Shown here: positions 16,378 through 25,818 of the stretch, piece after piece
Layout of the letters: every line of letters starts with the position of its first letter
Position numbering within the stretch: position 1 is the first letter of the stretch
NCBI GenBank assembly: GCA_964536805.1
Contig: CAZHYQ010000001.1
Coordinates: forward strand, 248,001-312,000
Direction of reading: 5' to 3'
Source: Longilinea sp964536805
GTDB taxonomy: Bacteria; Chloroflexota; Anaerolineae; Anaerolineales; Anaerolineaceae
DNA: 64,000 nucleotides
Notes under the pieces: model-generated
What the model was told of the DNA's origin: nothing
Database searches by the model: none
What the model saw: the letters and a program-made list of their open reading frames with translations, nothing else
Program-made: the position numbers and the translations under genes

Positions 16378-17460
16378 CTATGCCGGTAACAGGAAAAACG
16401 AAAGACCAAGCATGACGTAGATCGCCAACAGCGAAGCACCTTCCAACCAGTTAGACTCGCCGTCAAAGGCAACAAATGCACTGATGATCACCCCAGCCCC
16501 GAGGGCGATTAATTCAAAAGGATTGAAAATCAGTGTCAAGGGATTACCGACCGCCAGGCTGATGAATACCAGCAAAGGTGCCACAAATAAGGCGATTTGC
16601 AGGCTGGAGGAAACCGCAATTTCAACGCTCAACTCCATGTGGTTCCGGTGTGCCACCTGAACGGCGACCAAATGTTCGGCAACATTACCGATAATTGGCA
16701 CGAGGATGATGCCAAGGAAGAACTCCGACAGGCCCAAGTTTTCAGTCACATGTTCAATTTCGCCAACCAGCAATTCGCTCAGGAATACCACGCCGGCTGT
16801 GGCTAACGCCAACAAAATGATTGATTGCATTAATGACATGGTCGGCTTATGGGCCTTTTCCACGGTTGTAGCTTGTGATAGCGGGCTGCGTGGTAATTTC
16901 AGCGCAAACAGAACGCCAAGCGCATACAACACCATCATCACAACGGCAACGCCAAGACTGAGCGCCTCGACTCCGATGCTATGATCGATGCCAATAGAAC
17001 CGCTAAAGAAACTTGGAATGACTAGCGCCAAAATGGCAAGAATTAGGAGAATGGAGTTATTGGATGCATGTCGGCGGTCAAAAGTTTGAATGCCATTTTT
17101 TACACCGCCGACCACCATCGACATACCCATAACAAAAAGCAGGTTTCCAATGATCGATCCTGTAATGGAGGCTTTAACCAGATCGAGCAAACCAGCCTTT
17201 ATAGCTACAAGGGTAATAATTAATTCCGCTGCATTGCCCAGGGTTGCATTTAATAATCCGCCAATGCGGGGTCCAGTGTAATAAGCCAGAACTTCAGTTG
17301 CTTTGCCGATATACCCGGCCATGGGAATCAAACCGACTGCGGCAAGAATAAAGATCCACATCGGTCCCCAGTGCAACAATTCCGCAAGAATAGCAAGGGG
17401 TAAAGCAATGACCAAAATTGATAATGGATTATTGCGTAGATGATTGCGAATGGCTTTCAT
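16378..17460 (-). CDS. cax: Calcium/proton antiporter (CaCA family, CAX type)
   Basis: A 360-residue integral membrane protein with about 11 hydrophobic segments and both alpha-repeat signatures of the CAX family: GGLLNATLGNAAELI (about 68-82) in the first half and GNVAEHLVA...SVEIAVSSSLQIA in the second. It exchanges cytoplasmic Ca2+ for external H+. An acidic/hydrophilic loop follows KLPRSP in the middle. AGGGAG precedes the ATG, and a TATAAT on the minus strand at 17481-17486 is a likely -10 element. Confidence 0.94.
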   Translation of the reverse strand: MKAIRNHLRNNPLSILVIALPLAILAELLHWGPMWIFILAAVGLIPMAGYIGKATEVLAYYTGPRIGGLLNATLGNAAELIITLVAIKAGLLDLVKASITGSIIGNLLFVMGMSMVVGGVKNGIQTFDRRHASNNSILLILAILALVIPSFFSGSIGIDHSIGVEALSLGVAVVMMVLYALGVLFALKLPRSPLSQATTVEKAHKPTMSLMQSIILLALATAGVVFLSELLVGEIEHVTENLGLSEFFLGIILVPIIGNVAEHLVAVQVAHRNHMELSVEIAVSSSLQIALFVAPLLVFISLAVGNPLTLIFNPFELIALGAGVIISAFVAFDGESNWLEGASLLAIYVMLGLSFFLLPA

Positions 17461-17527
17461 TTTATTGACTCCCTGCGCTAATTATATCTGATATCGGTTC
17501 TCTATCCGTTTTCCGGGTAGACCGGTG

Positions 17528-17536
17528 TGATATAAT
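17528..17536 (+). promoter_or_regulatory. Extended -10 promoter of the second Ser/Thr kinase
   Basis: TGATATAAT is a perfect extended -10 element. The transcript would start near 17543, leaving a leader of only about 10 nt before the ATG at 17553. A divergent TATAAT for the antiporter lies 45 bp away. Confidence 0.6.
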
Positions 17537-17552
17537 CGGACAAAGCTAGGTT

Positions 17553-18647
17553 ATGGAAAAGCCCTCAACATCGGCCCCTGTCCTTGGAAATCGTTATCAG
17601 CTCATGCAAACGCTGGGAACCGGCGGCATGGCGGTCGTTTATCGCGCCTATGATCTCCGTTTGGAACGCCCGGTTGCCATAAAGGTTTTACGGCAAGATT
17701 ATACCGAGAGCGACGGCTTCCGTGAGCGATTCCGGCAGGAAGCCAAAGCAGCCGCCAACCTATCGCATCCGAACATCGTAACGGTCCATGATTTTGGTCT
17801 GGATGCAAGCCGGCTTTATATCGTGATGGAATATGTTCCCGGCACCGACCTTAAATCCATTCTCAAAGAACGCGGACGGTTGGAAATTGGCGAGGCGATT
17901 TCGCTAATCGTCCAGGCCTGTGCTGGGATTGGCTATGCGCATCGCGCTGGTCTGGTTCATTGCGATGTTAAACCCCACAACATGCTGGTTACACCGGATC
18001 AGCGCCTTAAAGTGACGGATTTCGGGATCGCGCGGGCGTTATCCTCTATTGCCCCTGACGAAAAACATGAGGTTGTCTGGGGGTCTCCGCTCTATTTTTC
18101 CCCGGAACAAGCCGCCGGCCAGGCACCCTCGCCTGCTTCGGATGTATATTCCTTAGGCATCGTTCTGTATGAAATGCTCACCGGGCAACTGCCATTTACA
18201 GCAACGGATCCGGTTGAATTGGCACGCCTGCACCGAGAGACTGTTCCGGTTGCCCCGCACCTGATTAATCCCGAGATTCCATTAGCCCTGGATCAGATCA
18301 TTATGAAGGTTCTTTCAAAAGAACCCTCTGCCCGCTACAGAACAGCAGATCAGCTTGGCCGTGTTTTATTAACATTTAGCCAATCAGCTTCCGACAATGC
18401 CGCCAACGTTCCCGTACAAAATAGCAACCAGTCAGCATTAGCCCAGGTCCAACAACCAGCCCCAACGATGACCGATCCAGTTCAGGTGAACGTACCGGTT
18501 GAAAAAACCTCCACGCTTGCTCAAGACCCGGCTGCGGAAATTGATTGGGGTTCGATCGGCCTGGGGTTGCTAACATTGTTGGCTGTTGGCGGATTGATCC
18601 CCTTCTGGCTTTATGTCTATTTCACCTTAAATCCGCCGGTCCGGTAA
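17553..18647 (+). CDS. Membrane-anchored Ser/Thr protein kinase
   Basis: Kinase domain at about 16-275 with GTGGMAVVYRA, AIKVLR, HCDVKPHN (136-143), DFGIAR and FSPEQ. The Arg of HRD is Cys137, so this is a non-RD kinase. A Gln/Pro-rich linker leads to one membrane helix near the C-terminus (about 332-357), with only a few residues outside and no external sensor domain. The gene is followed after 3 bp by rpe, so the pair is probably one operon. Its substrates are unknown. Confidence 0.93.
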   Translation: MEKPSTSAPVLGNRYQLMQTLGTGGMAVVYRAYDLRLERPVAIKVLRQDYTESDGFRERFRQEAKAAANLSHPNIVTVHDFGLDASRLYIVMEYVPGTDLKSILKERGRLEIGEAISLIVQACAGIGYAHRAGLVHCDVKPHNMLVTPDQRLKVTDFGIARALSSIAPDEKHEVVWGSPLYFSPEQAAGQAPSPASDVYSLGIVLYEMLTGQLPFTATDPVELARLHRETVPVAPHLINPEIPLALDQIIMKVLSKEPSARYRTADQLGRVLLTFSQSASDNAANVPVQNSNQSALAQVQQPAPTMTDPVQVNVPVEKTSTLAQDPAAEIDWGSIGLGLLTLLAVGGLIPFWLYVYFTLNPPVR

Positions 18648-18650
18648 TCC

Positions 18651-19313
18651 ATGCCCACGCCTATCATTTCTGCATCCATTCTGGCAGCCAATTTTGCCCA
18701 CCTCGAGTCTGACATCCATCAGGCTGAACAAGCGGGAGTGGATTGGATCCATGTCGATGTGATGGACGGCCATTTTGTTCCCAACATCAGCATGGGGCCG
18801 TTGATAGTCGAAACATGCCGGAATATCACCACCTTGCCCCTCGACGTCCATTTGATGATAGAGAACCCGGACCAATACCTGGAGGCGTTTGCCGCCGCCG
18901 GAGCCAACCGGATTAGTGTTCACATCGAAGGCAACCCGAATGTCCACCGCACCCTGCAAAAAATCCGCAGTCTTAATGTCCTGCCAGGGATTGTGTTAAA
19001 CCCGGGCACGCCTGCCGCCACCTTGCGAGAAGTCCTCCGAATGGTCGATTTAATCCTGGTGATGACTGTAAATCCAGGATATGGAGGTCAGGCCTTCCTC
19101 CCGGAAATGGTAGAAAAAATTAAAGATCTGCAGCAAATGATTCTAAATCAATCAACCCGTCCCCTGATTCAGGTGGACGGGGGTATTTCGCCCCGGACTT
19201 TACCCATCACGTTTGCAGCTGGCGCCCGTGTTTTCGTGGCTGGAAATTCAATATTTAAACACGGCGATGGCATTCCCGCCGCGGTAAAAGCTTTAAAGGA
19301 TTCGGTTCGTTAA
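18651..19313 (+). CDS. rpe: Ribulose-phosphate 3-epimerase
   Basis: A 220-residue TIM-barrel enzyme interconverting ribulose 5-phosphate and xylulose 5-phosphate in the pentose phosphate pathway. Signature residues are all present: ASILAA, HVDVMDGHFVPN, VHLMIE, MTVNPGYGGQ and QVDGGI. It starts 3 bp after the kinase stop and has no ribosome binding site of its own, so it is likely coupled. A terminator follows directly. Confidence 0.96.
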   Translation: MPTPIISASILAANFAHLESDIHQAEQAGVDWIHVDVMDGHFVPNISMGPLIVETCRNITTLPLDVHLMIENPDQYLEAFAAAGANRISVHIEGNPNVHRTLQKIRSLNVLPGIVLNPGTPAATLREVLRMVDLILVMTVNPGYGGQAFLPEMVEKIKDLQQMILNQSTRPLIQVDGGISPRTLPITFAAGARVFVAGNSIFKHGDGIPAAVKALKDSVR

Positions 19314-19315
19314 AT

Positions 19316-19343
19316 AAAAATCACGGCTAACGCCGCGATTTTT
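19316..19343 (+). terminator. Terminator after rpe, shared with rpmB
   Basis: A 12-bp stem with one mismatch (19316-19327 with 19332-19343) has a TAAC loop and A/T tracts at both ends. It lies between the convergent rpe and rpmB genes. Confidence 0.85.
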
Positions 19344-19362
19344 ATGGAAAACCTCGGTAAAT

Positions 19363-19545
19363 TTATGCAGTCTTCACAATCGTTCGGATGCACTTTGCGC
19401 ACAACACTTTTTGAACCATTCGGCCGTTTTCCAAAAAGGATACCTTCTGGAGGTTGGGCCGAAAAGTCCGGTTGGTCGCCCGCAAAGAGAAACTACGATT
19501 GTGACCAAAAGTTGTTGTTTTTCCACACCGTTCGCACTTTGCCAT
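19363..19545 (-). CDS. rpmB: 50S ribosomal protein L28, zinc-binding form
   Basis: A 60-residue L28 with MAKCERCGK, FGHN and RPNLQKV signatures. Two Cys pairs (C4/C7 and C49/C52) mark the zinc-binding C+ form. It is part of the large ribosomal subunit. It is encoded alone, facing rpe, with its own promoter and a structured leader. Confidence 0.95.
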   Translation of the reverse strand: MAKCERCGKTTTFGHNRSFSLRATNRTFRPNLQKVSFLENGRMVQKVLCAKCIRTIVKTA

Positions 19546-19580
19546 TGTCAGAATCCCTTTCCAATCCTTGTTTGCTAGAA

Positions 19581-19610
19581 GCTGTCAAGGCGAAAAAGGC
19601 GCTTGACCGC
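19581..19610 (-). promoter_or_regulatory. Stem-loop in the rpmB leader
   Basis: GTCAAG and CTTGAC arms with inner C-G pairs and outer GC pairs form an imperfect hairpin at the very 5' end of the predicted 67-nt rpmB leader. It could be a regulatory leader element or a 5' stabiliser. Confidence 0.4.
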
Positions 19611-19618
19611 AAGGAGAG

Positions 19619-19647
19619 ATTTTACCACAACATGCATCCTTTTTCAA
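19619..19647 (-). promoter_or_regulatory. Predicted sigma70-type promoter of rpmB
   Basis: On the minus strand TTGAAA (19642-19647), a 17-bp spacer and TAAAAT (19619-19624) predict a start near 19612. Confidence 0.65.
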
Positions 19648-19677
19648 GAAAAATGGTTAACATAAAGGAACAAAACG

Positions 19678-20037
19678 ATGATCGATGACGGATTTAATTC
19701 ATTAGGGAATATTTTTGTTTCGCATAAAGCCATCGCTACCATCGCTTCGCATTCTGCGTTGGAATCGTATGGCGTGGTTGGCCTCGCGCCAAAGGACCTG
19801 GCTGAAGGGTTGGTTCAGGTCCTGGTCAAGGATCCTTCACTTGGTGTTGATGTCGATTTCGATGGAAAAAACATTGATATCGATCTTTACATTATCGTAG
19901 AATACGGCACTCGCATTAAATCAGTGGCTTCGAGTGTTGCCGATAATGTCCGTTTTATGGTTGAAAAGGCGGTAGGGTTGCCTGTCAAGAGCGTTAATGT
20001 TCATATTAGAGGTTTGCGAATCAGTAACCCGGATTAA
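19678..20037 (+). CDS. Asp23/Gls24 family envelope stress protein
   Basis: 119 residues matching the Asp23/Gls24 family (VSHKAIATIA near the start, DLYIIVEYGTRI in the middle, VNVHIRGLR at the end). Members are small cytoplasmic or membrane-associated proteins linked to envelope stress. It is directly followed by the fakA-like gene, a conserved arrangement in Gram-positive bacteria (YloU-YloV in Bacillus). AAAGGAAC precedes the ATG. Confidence 0.93.
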   Translation: MIDDGFNSLGNIFVSHKAIATIASHSALESYGVVGLAPKDLAEGLVQVLVKDPSLGVDVDFDGKNIDIDLYIIVEYGTRIKSVASSVADNVRFMVEKAVGLPVKSVNVHIRGLRISNPD

Positions 20038-20055
20038 TCGGCACCCAGGAGTCTT

Positions 20056-21738
20056 ATGAATAGTGAATTGAATTTTTCCACCGCCGACGGACGTGCTCTC
20101 AATATCCGTGAAAAAATTGATGGTCAAGGCCTCAAGGAATTATTGGAGGCTGGCCTAACCTGGCTGCGTACCAATCAGCAACTGGTAAACTCGCTCAACG
20201 TCTTTCCTGTCCCGGATGGCGATACCGGGACGAATATGCTTTTAACGATGCAGGCTGCCTACAACGAAGTCAGCAAATCAGGGGAAGCGAATATTGGTAA
20301 AATGGCCCACTCGGTGGCTCAAGGAGCGTTAATGGGCGCTCGTGGCAATTCAGGCGTCATATTATCGCAGATTTGGCGCGGTTTTGCCCGTGGATTGGAT
20401 AACCAGGATACCATGGATGCTCCTGGTTTCGTCCGAGCGCTGAATGAAGCCCGTACAACGGCCTACAAAGGCGTTGTTCGACCGGTTGAAGGAACTATTT
20501 TAACAGTCACGAAAGATATCGCCATTGCGGCGGAAAAGAAATTGAAAGAAACAGCCGATATCAAAGTCATCTTGGAAACAATTGTGGAAGAAGCGGAGGC
20601 GTCCGTCAAACGCACGCCTGATTTATTGCCAATACTCAAGCAGGCTGGCGTGGTTGACTCTGGCGGCAAAGGTTTGTCCATCATCTGGGAAGGCATGGTG
20701 CGTTATTTAAATGGACAATCGCTTGAAACAGCCAACGCAGTTGTGCAACCACTCGCAATGATGCAACTGGAAGAAACCATGGAATCAGTCGAACCTGGCC
20801 AGGATTATGAAGTTGTGGTTGATTTCCGGCCTTCCGCTCCATTGGACCTGGATAAATTTTATACCGACCTTTCAGAGATCGGCACTTCCATCCAGGTAGG
20901 CGAAGGCGATGGCATGTACCGCATGCACATCCATGTGCCAACCGAAAAACGGTATGAGCCCATCGATTACACCATGACTCTGGGAACCATCACAAAAGTT
21001 GCGATGGAAAACCTGGTCGCGCAGATGGATACGCTCGAGAAGAAAGCGGATGCAAAGGTTGCCTTATCACCTGTGGAACCTGGCCAGATTGCCGTAATCG
21101 CGGTTTCGCCAGGCAATGGCATATCGAGAATTTTTGCCAGTCTCGGCGCCAACGGCATCGTCGAAGGCGGTCAGACGATGAACCCGAGCACCGAGGAAAT
21201 TTTGAAATCCTTTGAAAACCTTGCCACCGATAAGATCGTCATACTACCCAATAACAAGAACATCGTACTGGCCGCCCAATCCGCAGCCAGTGTTACAGTC
21301 AAAAAAGTTGCTGTCATCCCCACTCGAAGTGTTCCGCAAGGCCTTTCCGCCATATTAAGATTGGATCCGGACGGCGATTTTGAACGAGTGGTTAAGGATA
21401 TGACCAGCGCCATTGACGATGTGGAAACTGGCGAAGTAACAACAGCCACCCGAAATGTCGAAATCAACGGCGTTGCGGTTCATGAAGGCGAAGTCATTGC
21501 CCTGCTCAATGGAAAATTGATGGTTGCCTCGGAAAACCTGGATGATGCCTGCCTTGAGTTATTGGCCAAAGCTGGCACTGACGAACGCGAACGCATCACG
21601 CTATTCTATGGCCTTAATATTAATAAAGCCGATGTAAACCGTATCGTCGACAAGATTCGGGAAACGTACCCCTCGCATGAGATTGAACTTCATGAAGGCG
21701 GCCAACCTCATTACCAATTCATCCTCTCCGTCGAATAA
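20056..21738 (+). CDS. fakA: DAK2-domain fatty acid kinase subunit (FakA/YloV-like)
   Basis: 560 residues with the FakA layout. The N-terminal DAK2-type nucleotide domain carries the Mg/ATP motif PDGDTGTN (53-60) and ARGNSGVILSQ. A middle domain and a C-terminal DegV-like domain follow. FakA phosphorylates fatty acids held by a DegV-family FakB protein, and such a gene follows 3 bp downstream, supporting the assignment. The Gls24 gene precedes it by 18 bp, so all three form one operon. Confidence 0.93.
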   Translation: MNSELNFSTADGRALNIREKIDGQGLKELLEAGLTWLRTNQQLVNSLNVFPVPDGDTGTNMLLTMQAAYNEVSKSGEANIGKMAHSVAQGALMGARGNSGVILSQIWRGFARGLDNQDTMDAPGFVRALNEARTTAYKGVVRPVEGTILTVTKDIAIAAEKKLKETADIKVILETIVEEAEASVKRTPDLLPILKQAGVVDSGGKGLSIIWEGMVRYLNGQSLETANAVVQPLAMMQLEETMESVEPGQDYEVVVDFRPSAPLDLDKFYTDLSEIGTSIQVGEGDGMYRMHIHVPTEKRYEPIDYTMTLGTITKVAMENLVAQMDTLEKKADAKVALSPVEPGQIAVIAVSPGNGISRIFASLGANGIVEGGQTMNPSTEEILKSFENLATDKIVILPNNKNIVLAAQSAASVTVKKVAVIPTRSVPQGLSAILRLDPDGDFERVVKDMTSAIDDVETGEVTTATRNVEINGVAVHEGEVIALLNGKLMVASENLDDACLELLAKAGTDERERITLFYGLNINKADVNRIVDKIRETYPSHEIELHEGGQPHYQFILSVE

Positions 21739-21741
21739 TCC

Positions 21742-22611
21742 ATGCGGTCTGCATGCGTCTTAACCGATAACTCAGCCCAATTTCCGCTTCCTGCTTTTCC
21801 AGGCCGGGGGTTGGTGCGCATTCTCGCCCACGATATCTCATTGCGTGATATTACTCATCCGGGCGGGAAGGATTTGAAATTAAATCAGTTTCCACACTCG
21901 GCATCATCCGGGTTAAATCCGCGGTTAATACCCCCATCCGAAGGTGAATTCCGGGAAGTGATGACAAATTTGAGTCAAGATTTCGACGATATACTGGTCA
22001 TCCTCATTTCCTCGCATCTTTCAAATGCTTATGAAAACGCATTGGCGGCTGCAAAGGATACCCAGGGAAGAGCAACAATTACAGTCATCGACTCGCAGAC
22101 GGTATCTGTCGGCCTTGGAATTCTCGTTCAAACGGCAGCCAGTTATCTTGAAGGCGGTCGATCAGCATCCGAGGTGGAAAAACGCATCCGGCAGATGATT
22201 CCACATATCTACACGTTATTGTGTACGCCCGGTCTGACCTACCTCCACCACGCCGGTTTCATCGATCAAAGCCAGGCAACGGTTGGAGAGCTGCTTGGAC
22301 TTCTTCCCATTTTCTCCCTGGAAGAAGGCAAGCTTTCGCCGCTCGAAAAAATGCGCAATTACCGCGCTGTTTTGGATTTCTTTCAGGAATTTATGGATGA
22401 GTTTGATGAATTGGATTACATTGCACTGTTGCAGAATGGCTCATTCAGCAATCCGGATTTAAGGCAGTTGCGCCAGCACGCCGAAGAAAGTTTCCCCACA
22501 ACGCAGTATATCGAGCATATGCTTAATCTTCCCCTCGCGACCCTATTTGGACCAAAATGTGTTGGTCTTTTCGCAATCGAGTCGTTGACCGCCCACGACC
22601 GCTTTGTTTGA
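21742..22611 (+). CDS. DegV family lipid-binding protein (FakB-like)
   Basis: 289 residues with the DegV fold: LTDNSAQFP at the N-terminus, ILISSHLSNAYENA and VIDSQTVSVGLG in the middle. DegV proteins bind a fatty acid and present its carboxylate to FakA. Gene order next to fakA makes the FakB role likely. The 3-bp gap suggests translational coupling. A strong terminator follows. Confidence 0.9.
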   Translation: MRSACVLTDNSAQFPLPAFPGRGLVRILAHDISLRDITHPGGKDLKLNQFPHSASSGLNPRLIPPSEGEFREVMTNLSQDFDDILVILISSHLSNAYENALAAAKDTQGRATITVIDSQTVSVGLGILVQTAASYLEGGRSASEVEKRIRQMIPHIYTLLCTPGLTYLHHAGFIDQSQATVGELLGLLPIFSLEEGKLSPLEKMRNYRAVLDFFQEFMDEFDELDYIALLQNGSFSNPDLRQLRQHAEESFPTTQYIEHMLNLPLATLFGPKCVGLFAIESLTAHDRFV

Positions 22612-22615
22612 CCGT

Positions 22616-22645
22616 AAACTCCATGTTTAGAACATGGAGTTTTGT
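22616..22645 (+). terminator. Terminator of the gls24-fakA-degV operon
   Basis: A perfect 12-bp stem (22616-22627 with 22631-22642) with a 3-nt loop TAG runs into TTTTGTTT. Confidence 0.9.
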
Positions 22646-22676
22646 TTCATAGAGGGGTAACAAACGAACTTTAAGG

Positions 22677-22682
22677 TAAAAT
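22677..22682 (+). promoter_or_regulatory. -10 element of recG, placed for a leaderless mRNA
   Basis: TAAAAT ends 6 bp before the recG ATG, so transcription would start at or next to the start codon. No Shine-Dalgarno sequence is present and no clear -35 was found. Confidence 0.4.
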
Positions 22683-22688
22683 AAGTTC

Positions 22689-25220
22689 ATGCCTTCACCG
22701 TTTGAAAAATTACAACGCTATATACGCTTAGAATCAGAACGCGGGTACGATAACCGTGCAGTAGTCGGTGGTTTGGATAAAATAATTCCCTGGTGGGAAC
22801 CGGAAGCCAGGACCAGTTCAGTCCGAGAAGAGACCCTTCAGGCCATTCTTGGACATCTTCGCGCTTATCCAAAAGCAGAAATAGAGGATCGCCCACGCCT
22901 GGTGGTTGAATTGGAAAAATTGCTTGAGCCGTTATCAAAGCTGCCCAGGCCCGATCATGCGCCCCGTCCGCCGCAAAATAAGCAACCATCCAGACATGAA
23001 CAACCAGGGCGGTCATCACATCCAAACCACGTTCCTGCACGCGGCAATGTCAACCCAGCTCCCCCTGTCATAAGTCAACCCCGGGTTGTGCCAAGCAAAA
23101 CCCCTTTGTCGAATGCGCCGAGCAATGAGGTTCTGGAACAAGGTTTGCATGCATCCTTAATGGTTTTGCAAGGAATTGGTCCCAGCAATGCCAAGACCTT
23201 TTCCACCCTGGGATTAAATACTCTCGATGATCTATTGCATTATTACCCGCGCCGCTATGACGATTATTCTGAAATGAAGCCCATCAACCGGCTTTCGCCT
23301 GGCGAGGAAGTTACGCTCCTGGCAGCAGTCAAACGAATCGACAATCGCAACCTGCATGGCGGAAAACGCGAGATTACCGAAGCCATCATTGAAGACGGCT
23401 CCGGTGCTTTGCGTGTCACCTGGTTCAATCAACCCTGGCTCGCAAGCCGGCTGCCCGTTGGAACGCAAATTGTCATTTCAGGAAAAGTTGAAATGTATCT
23501 CGGCCGGCTGGTGATGAACAGCCCCGAGTGGGAATATCTGGAACAGGAACACCTTCACACCAACCGGATTGTGCCAGTCTATCCATTGACGGCTGGTATT
23601 TCTCAGAAACAATTGCGCAAGGCAATTTACCAGGTGGCCTCTTTTTGGGCGCCGCGCCACCGCGACTTTTTACCGGCCAGCATTCGTGAAGCCGGCAAAT
23701 TGGCACCACTCTCCACCGCATTGGCTCAAATTCATTTTCCTGATGACCAAAGCAAGTTGGATGCCGCCCGGGAAAGGCTGGCTTTTGATGAAATATTTCT
23801 GCTGCAACTAGGCGTACTCAGCCAGAAACGTTCCTGGCAGGTTGCCAGTGCGCAAATATTCCAAGCCCCCATAGAATGGCTTGAGGGTATCAAAGCTGAC
23901 TTGCCGTTTGAACTGACAACCGCTCAAAAACGGGCCTTGGAGGAAATTCAAACCGACTTGGCGTCGGGTCGCCCAATGGAACGGCTGCTTCAAGGCGATG
24001 TTGGCTCCGGGAAAACCATTATCGCCGCACTGGCGATGGCCGTCGTCGCGCGAGAAGGTGCACAGGCGGCTCTGATGGCGCCGACCAGTATTCTGGCCGA
24101 ACAACATTATCGCAGTCTGATCCGTCTGCTCTGCTCCGACGAACCAATACCGGGAAAGTCCTTCCGCCCTACCGAAGTTCGTCTGCTGATCGGGGACACC
24201 CCTGAAACTGACCGCCAGGAAATCCTGGCTGGGCTCGCTGCCGGCGATGTAAAATTTCTGGTAGGTACGCACGCGTTACTTGAAGAACCGGTCGCTTTTC
24301 AACGCCTGCAGCTGGCTGTTGTCGATGAGCAGCATCGTTTTGGAGTTGCCCAGAGAGCTGCCCTGCGGAATAAAGGCGAAAACCCCCACTTGCTGGTGAT
24401 GACCGCCACCCCGATTCCCCGCTCTTTGGCATTGACAGTCTATGGCGATCTGGATTTATCTGTGTTGGATGAAATGCCGGAAGGCCGCATACCGGTGGAA
24501 ACGCATGTGTTATTACCGCTCGAACGCGAACGGGCTTATCAATTAATCCGCTCGCAATTGAAAGCTGGTAAACAGGCGTTTATTATTTATCCATTGGTGG
24601 AAAAAGGCGACCGCGACGATGAAAGCAAAGCCGCGGTTGAGGAGCATGAGCGGTTGCGCAAAGAGGTATTTCCGCACAATTCCATCGGGCTGCTGCATGG
24701 CCGCTTGACACCGGAAGAGAAAGAAGCGGTCATGAAGCGCTTTCGTGATCAGGAGATTGAAATTCTCGTGTCCACTTCGGTAGTGGAAGTGGGGGTCGAT
24801 GTTCCCAATGCAACCGTCATGCTGGTGGAAGGCGCCAACCGCTTCGGCCTGGCTCAGCTTCACCAATTTCGCGGACGGGTCGGCCGCGGCGATGCCCAGT
24901 CCTTTTGCCTGCTGATACCGGAGACGGACGAATCGATCGAAAATGAACGCCTTAAGGCAATGGCAGAGACAAACGATGGCTTTGTTTTGGCAGAACGGGA
25001 TTTACAACAACGCGGACCAGGCGAATTCCTTGGTACCCGCCAGGCAGGTTTTTCGGAACTGCGCATGGCAACGCTCACCAATGTGCGCTTGATTGAAAAA
25101 GCGCGCCAGCTTGCCCAATTACTTTTTACCCAGGATCCAGAACTTAACCAACCGCAGAACCAGCCACTAAAAGCAGAAGTATCCCATTTCTGGGGTGCCG
25201 GCCGCGGGGATATCAGTTAG
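22689..25220 (+). CDS. recG: ATP-dependent DNA helicase RecG
   Basis: RecG remodels stalled forks and branched DNA. The 843 residues include an N-terminal extension of about 150 residues rich in Pro, a helix-hairpin-helix-like segment GIGPSNAKTF, the wedge/OB domain, and the helicase core: Walker A GDVGSGKT, motif II DEQH, TATPIPR, SVVEVGVDVPNA and RGRVGRG. It is longer than E. coli RecG (693) because of the N-terminal extension seen in several deep-branching phyla. It is followed by coaD after 15 bp. Confidence 0.96.
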   Translation: MPSPFEKLQRYIRLESERGYDNRAVVGGLDKIIPWWEPEARTSSVREETLQAILGHLRAYPKAEIEDRPRLVVELEKLLEPLSKLPRPDHAPRPPQNKQPSRHEQPGRSSHPNHVPARGNVNPAPPVISQPRVVPSKTPLSNAPSNEVLEQGLHASLMVLQGIGPSNAKTFSTLGLNTLDDLLHYYPRRYDDYSEMKPINRLSPGEEVTLLAAVKRIDNRNLHGGKREITEAIIEDGSGALRVTWFNQPWLASRLPVGTQIVISGKVEMYLGRLVMNSPEWEYLEQEHLHTNRIVPVYPLTAGISQKQLRKAIYQVASFWAPRHRDFLPASIREAGKLAPLSTALAQIHFPDDQSKLDAARERLAFDEIFLLQLGVLSQKRSWQVASAQIFQAPIEWLEGIKADLPFELTTAQKRALEEIQTDLASGRPMERLLQGDVGSGKTIIAALAMAVVAREGAQAALMAPTSILAEQHYRSLIRLLCSDEPIPGKSFRPTEVRLLIGDTPETDRQEILAGLAAGDVKFLVGTHALLEEPVAFQRLQLAVVDEQHRFGVAQRAALRNKGENPHLLVMTATPIPRSLALTVYGDLDLSVLDEMPEGRIPVETHVLLPLERERAYQLIRSQLKAGKQAFIIYPLVEKGDRDDESKAAVEEHERLRKEVFPHNSIGLLHGRLTPEEKEAVMKRFRDQEIEILVSTSVVEVGVDVPNATVMLVEGANRFGLAQLHQFRGRVGRGDAQSFCLLIPETDESIENERLKAMAETNDGFVLAERDLQQRGPGEFLGTRQAGFSELRMATLTNVRLIEKARQLAQLLFTQDPELNQPQNQPLKAEVSHFWGAGRGDIS

Positions 25221-25235
25221 GTAGGAGTAAAGCCG

Positions 25236-25760
25236 ATGGTCAGAGCTGTTTTTCCCGGAACATTCGATCCCATCCACTATGGCCATATCGATATCGCCCG
25301 CCGGGCGACCCGTTTATTCGATGAACTCATCATTGCGGTTTATGATAAACCGTTAAAGAACCTCGTTTTTTCGCCGGAAGAGCGTCTGCACATGGTCCGG
25401 CAAACCTTTACAGGCGAGACAAAAATTCGTATCATGGGGTACAGCGGATTAACTGTCGATTTTTGTCATAAAGTCCAGGCCCAGGTAATTGTTCGGGGGC
25501 TGCGTGTTTTTTCGGATTTCGAGCAAGAATTCCGTATGGCATTGGCCAACCACCGCCTGGCACCTGAGATTGAAGTCATGGCGCTCATTACCAGCGAACA
25601 GCACACCTTTCTCTCTTCAACCACGGTTCGCGAAATCGCCTCTTTGGGCGGCGATGTCAGCAGCATGGTGCCGCCGCAAGTCGTCCTGGCTTTAGAACAC
25701 CGTTTTGCCGAATTGGGCGACAACCAACAAAATATGCACGTTACCTCTTTGCGGGATTAA
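25236..25760 (+). CDS. coaD: Phosphopantetheine adenylyltransferase
   Basis: CoaD transfers AMP to 4'-phosphopantetheine in coenzyme A synthesis. The nucleotidyltransferase motif FPGTFDPIHYGH opens the protein, and the second motif SSTTVRE is near residue 128. 174 residues is a normal length. A ribosome binding site GTAGGAG precedes the ATG. Pairing with recG is common in bacteria. Confidence 0.96.
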   Translation: MVRAVFPGTFDPIHYGHIDIARRATRLFDELIIAVYDKPLKNLVFSPEERLHMVRQTFTGETKIRIMGYSGLTVDFCHKVQAQVIVRGLRVFSDFEQEFRMALANHRLAPEIEVMALITSEQHTFLSSTTVREIASLGGDVSSMVPPQVVLALEHRFAELGDNQQNMHVTSLRD

Positions 25761-25818
25761 TAGACCTTTGGCCTAAATATTGCAACATTTTTTGAACTGA
25801 AACTGTGCGGAGGATGGA

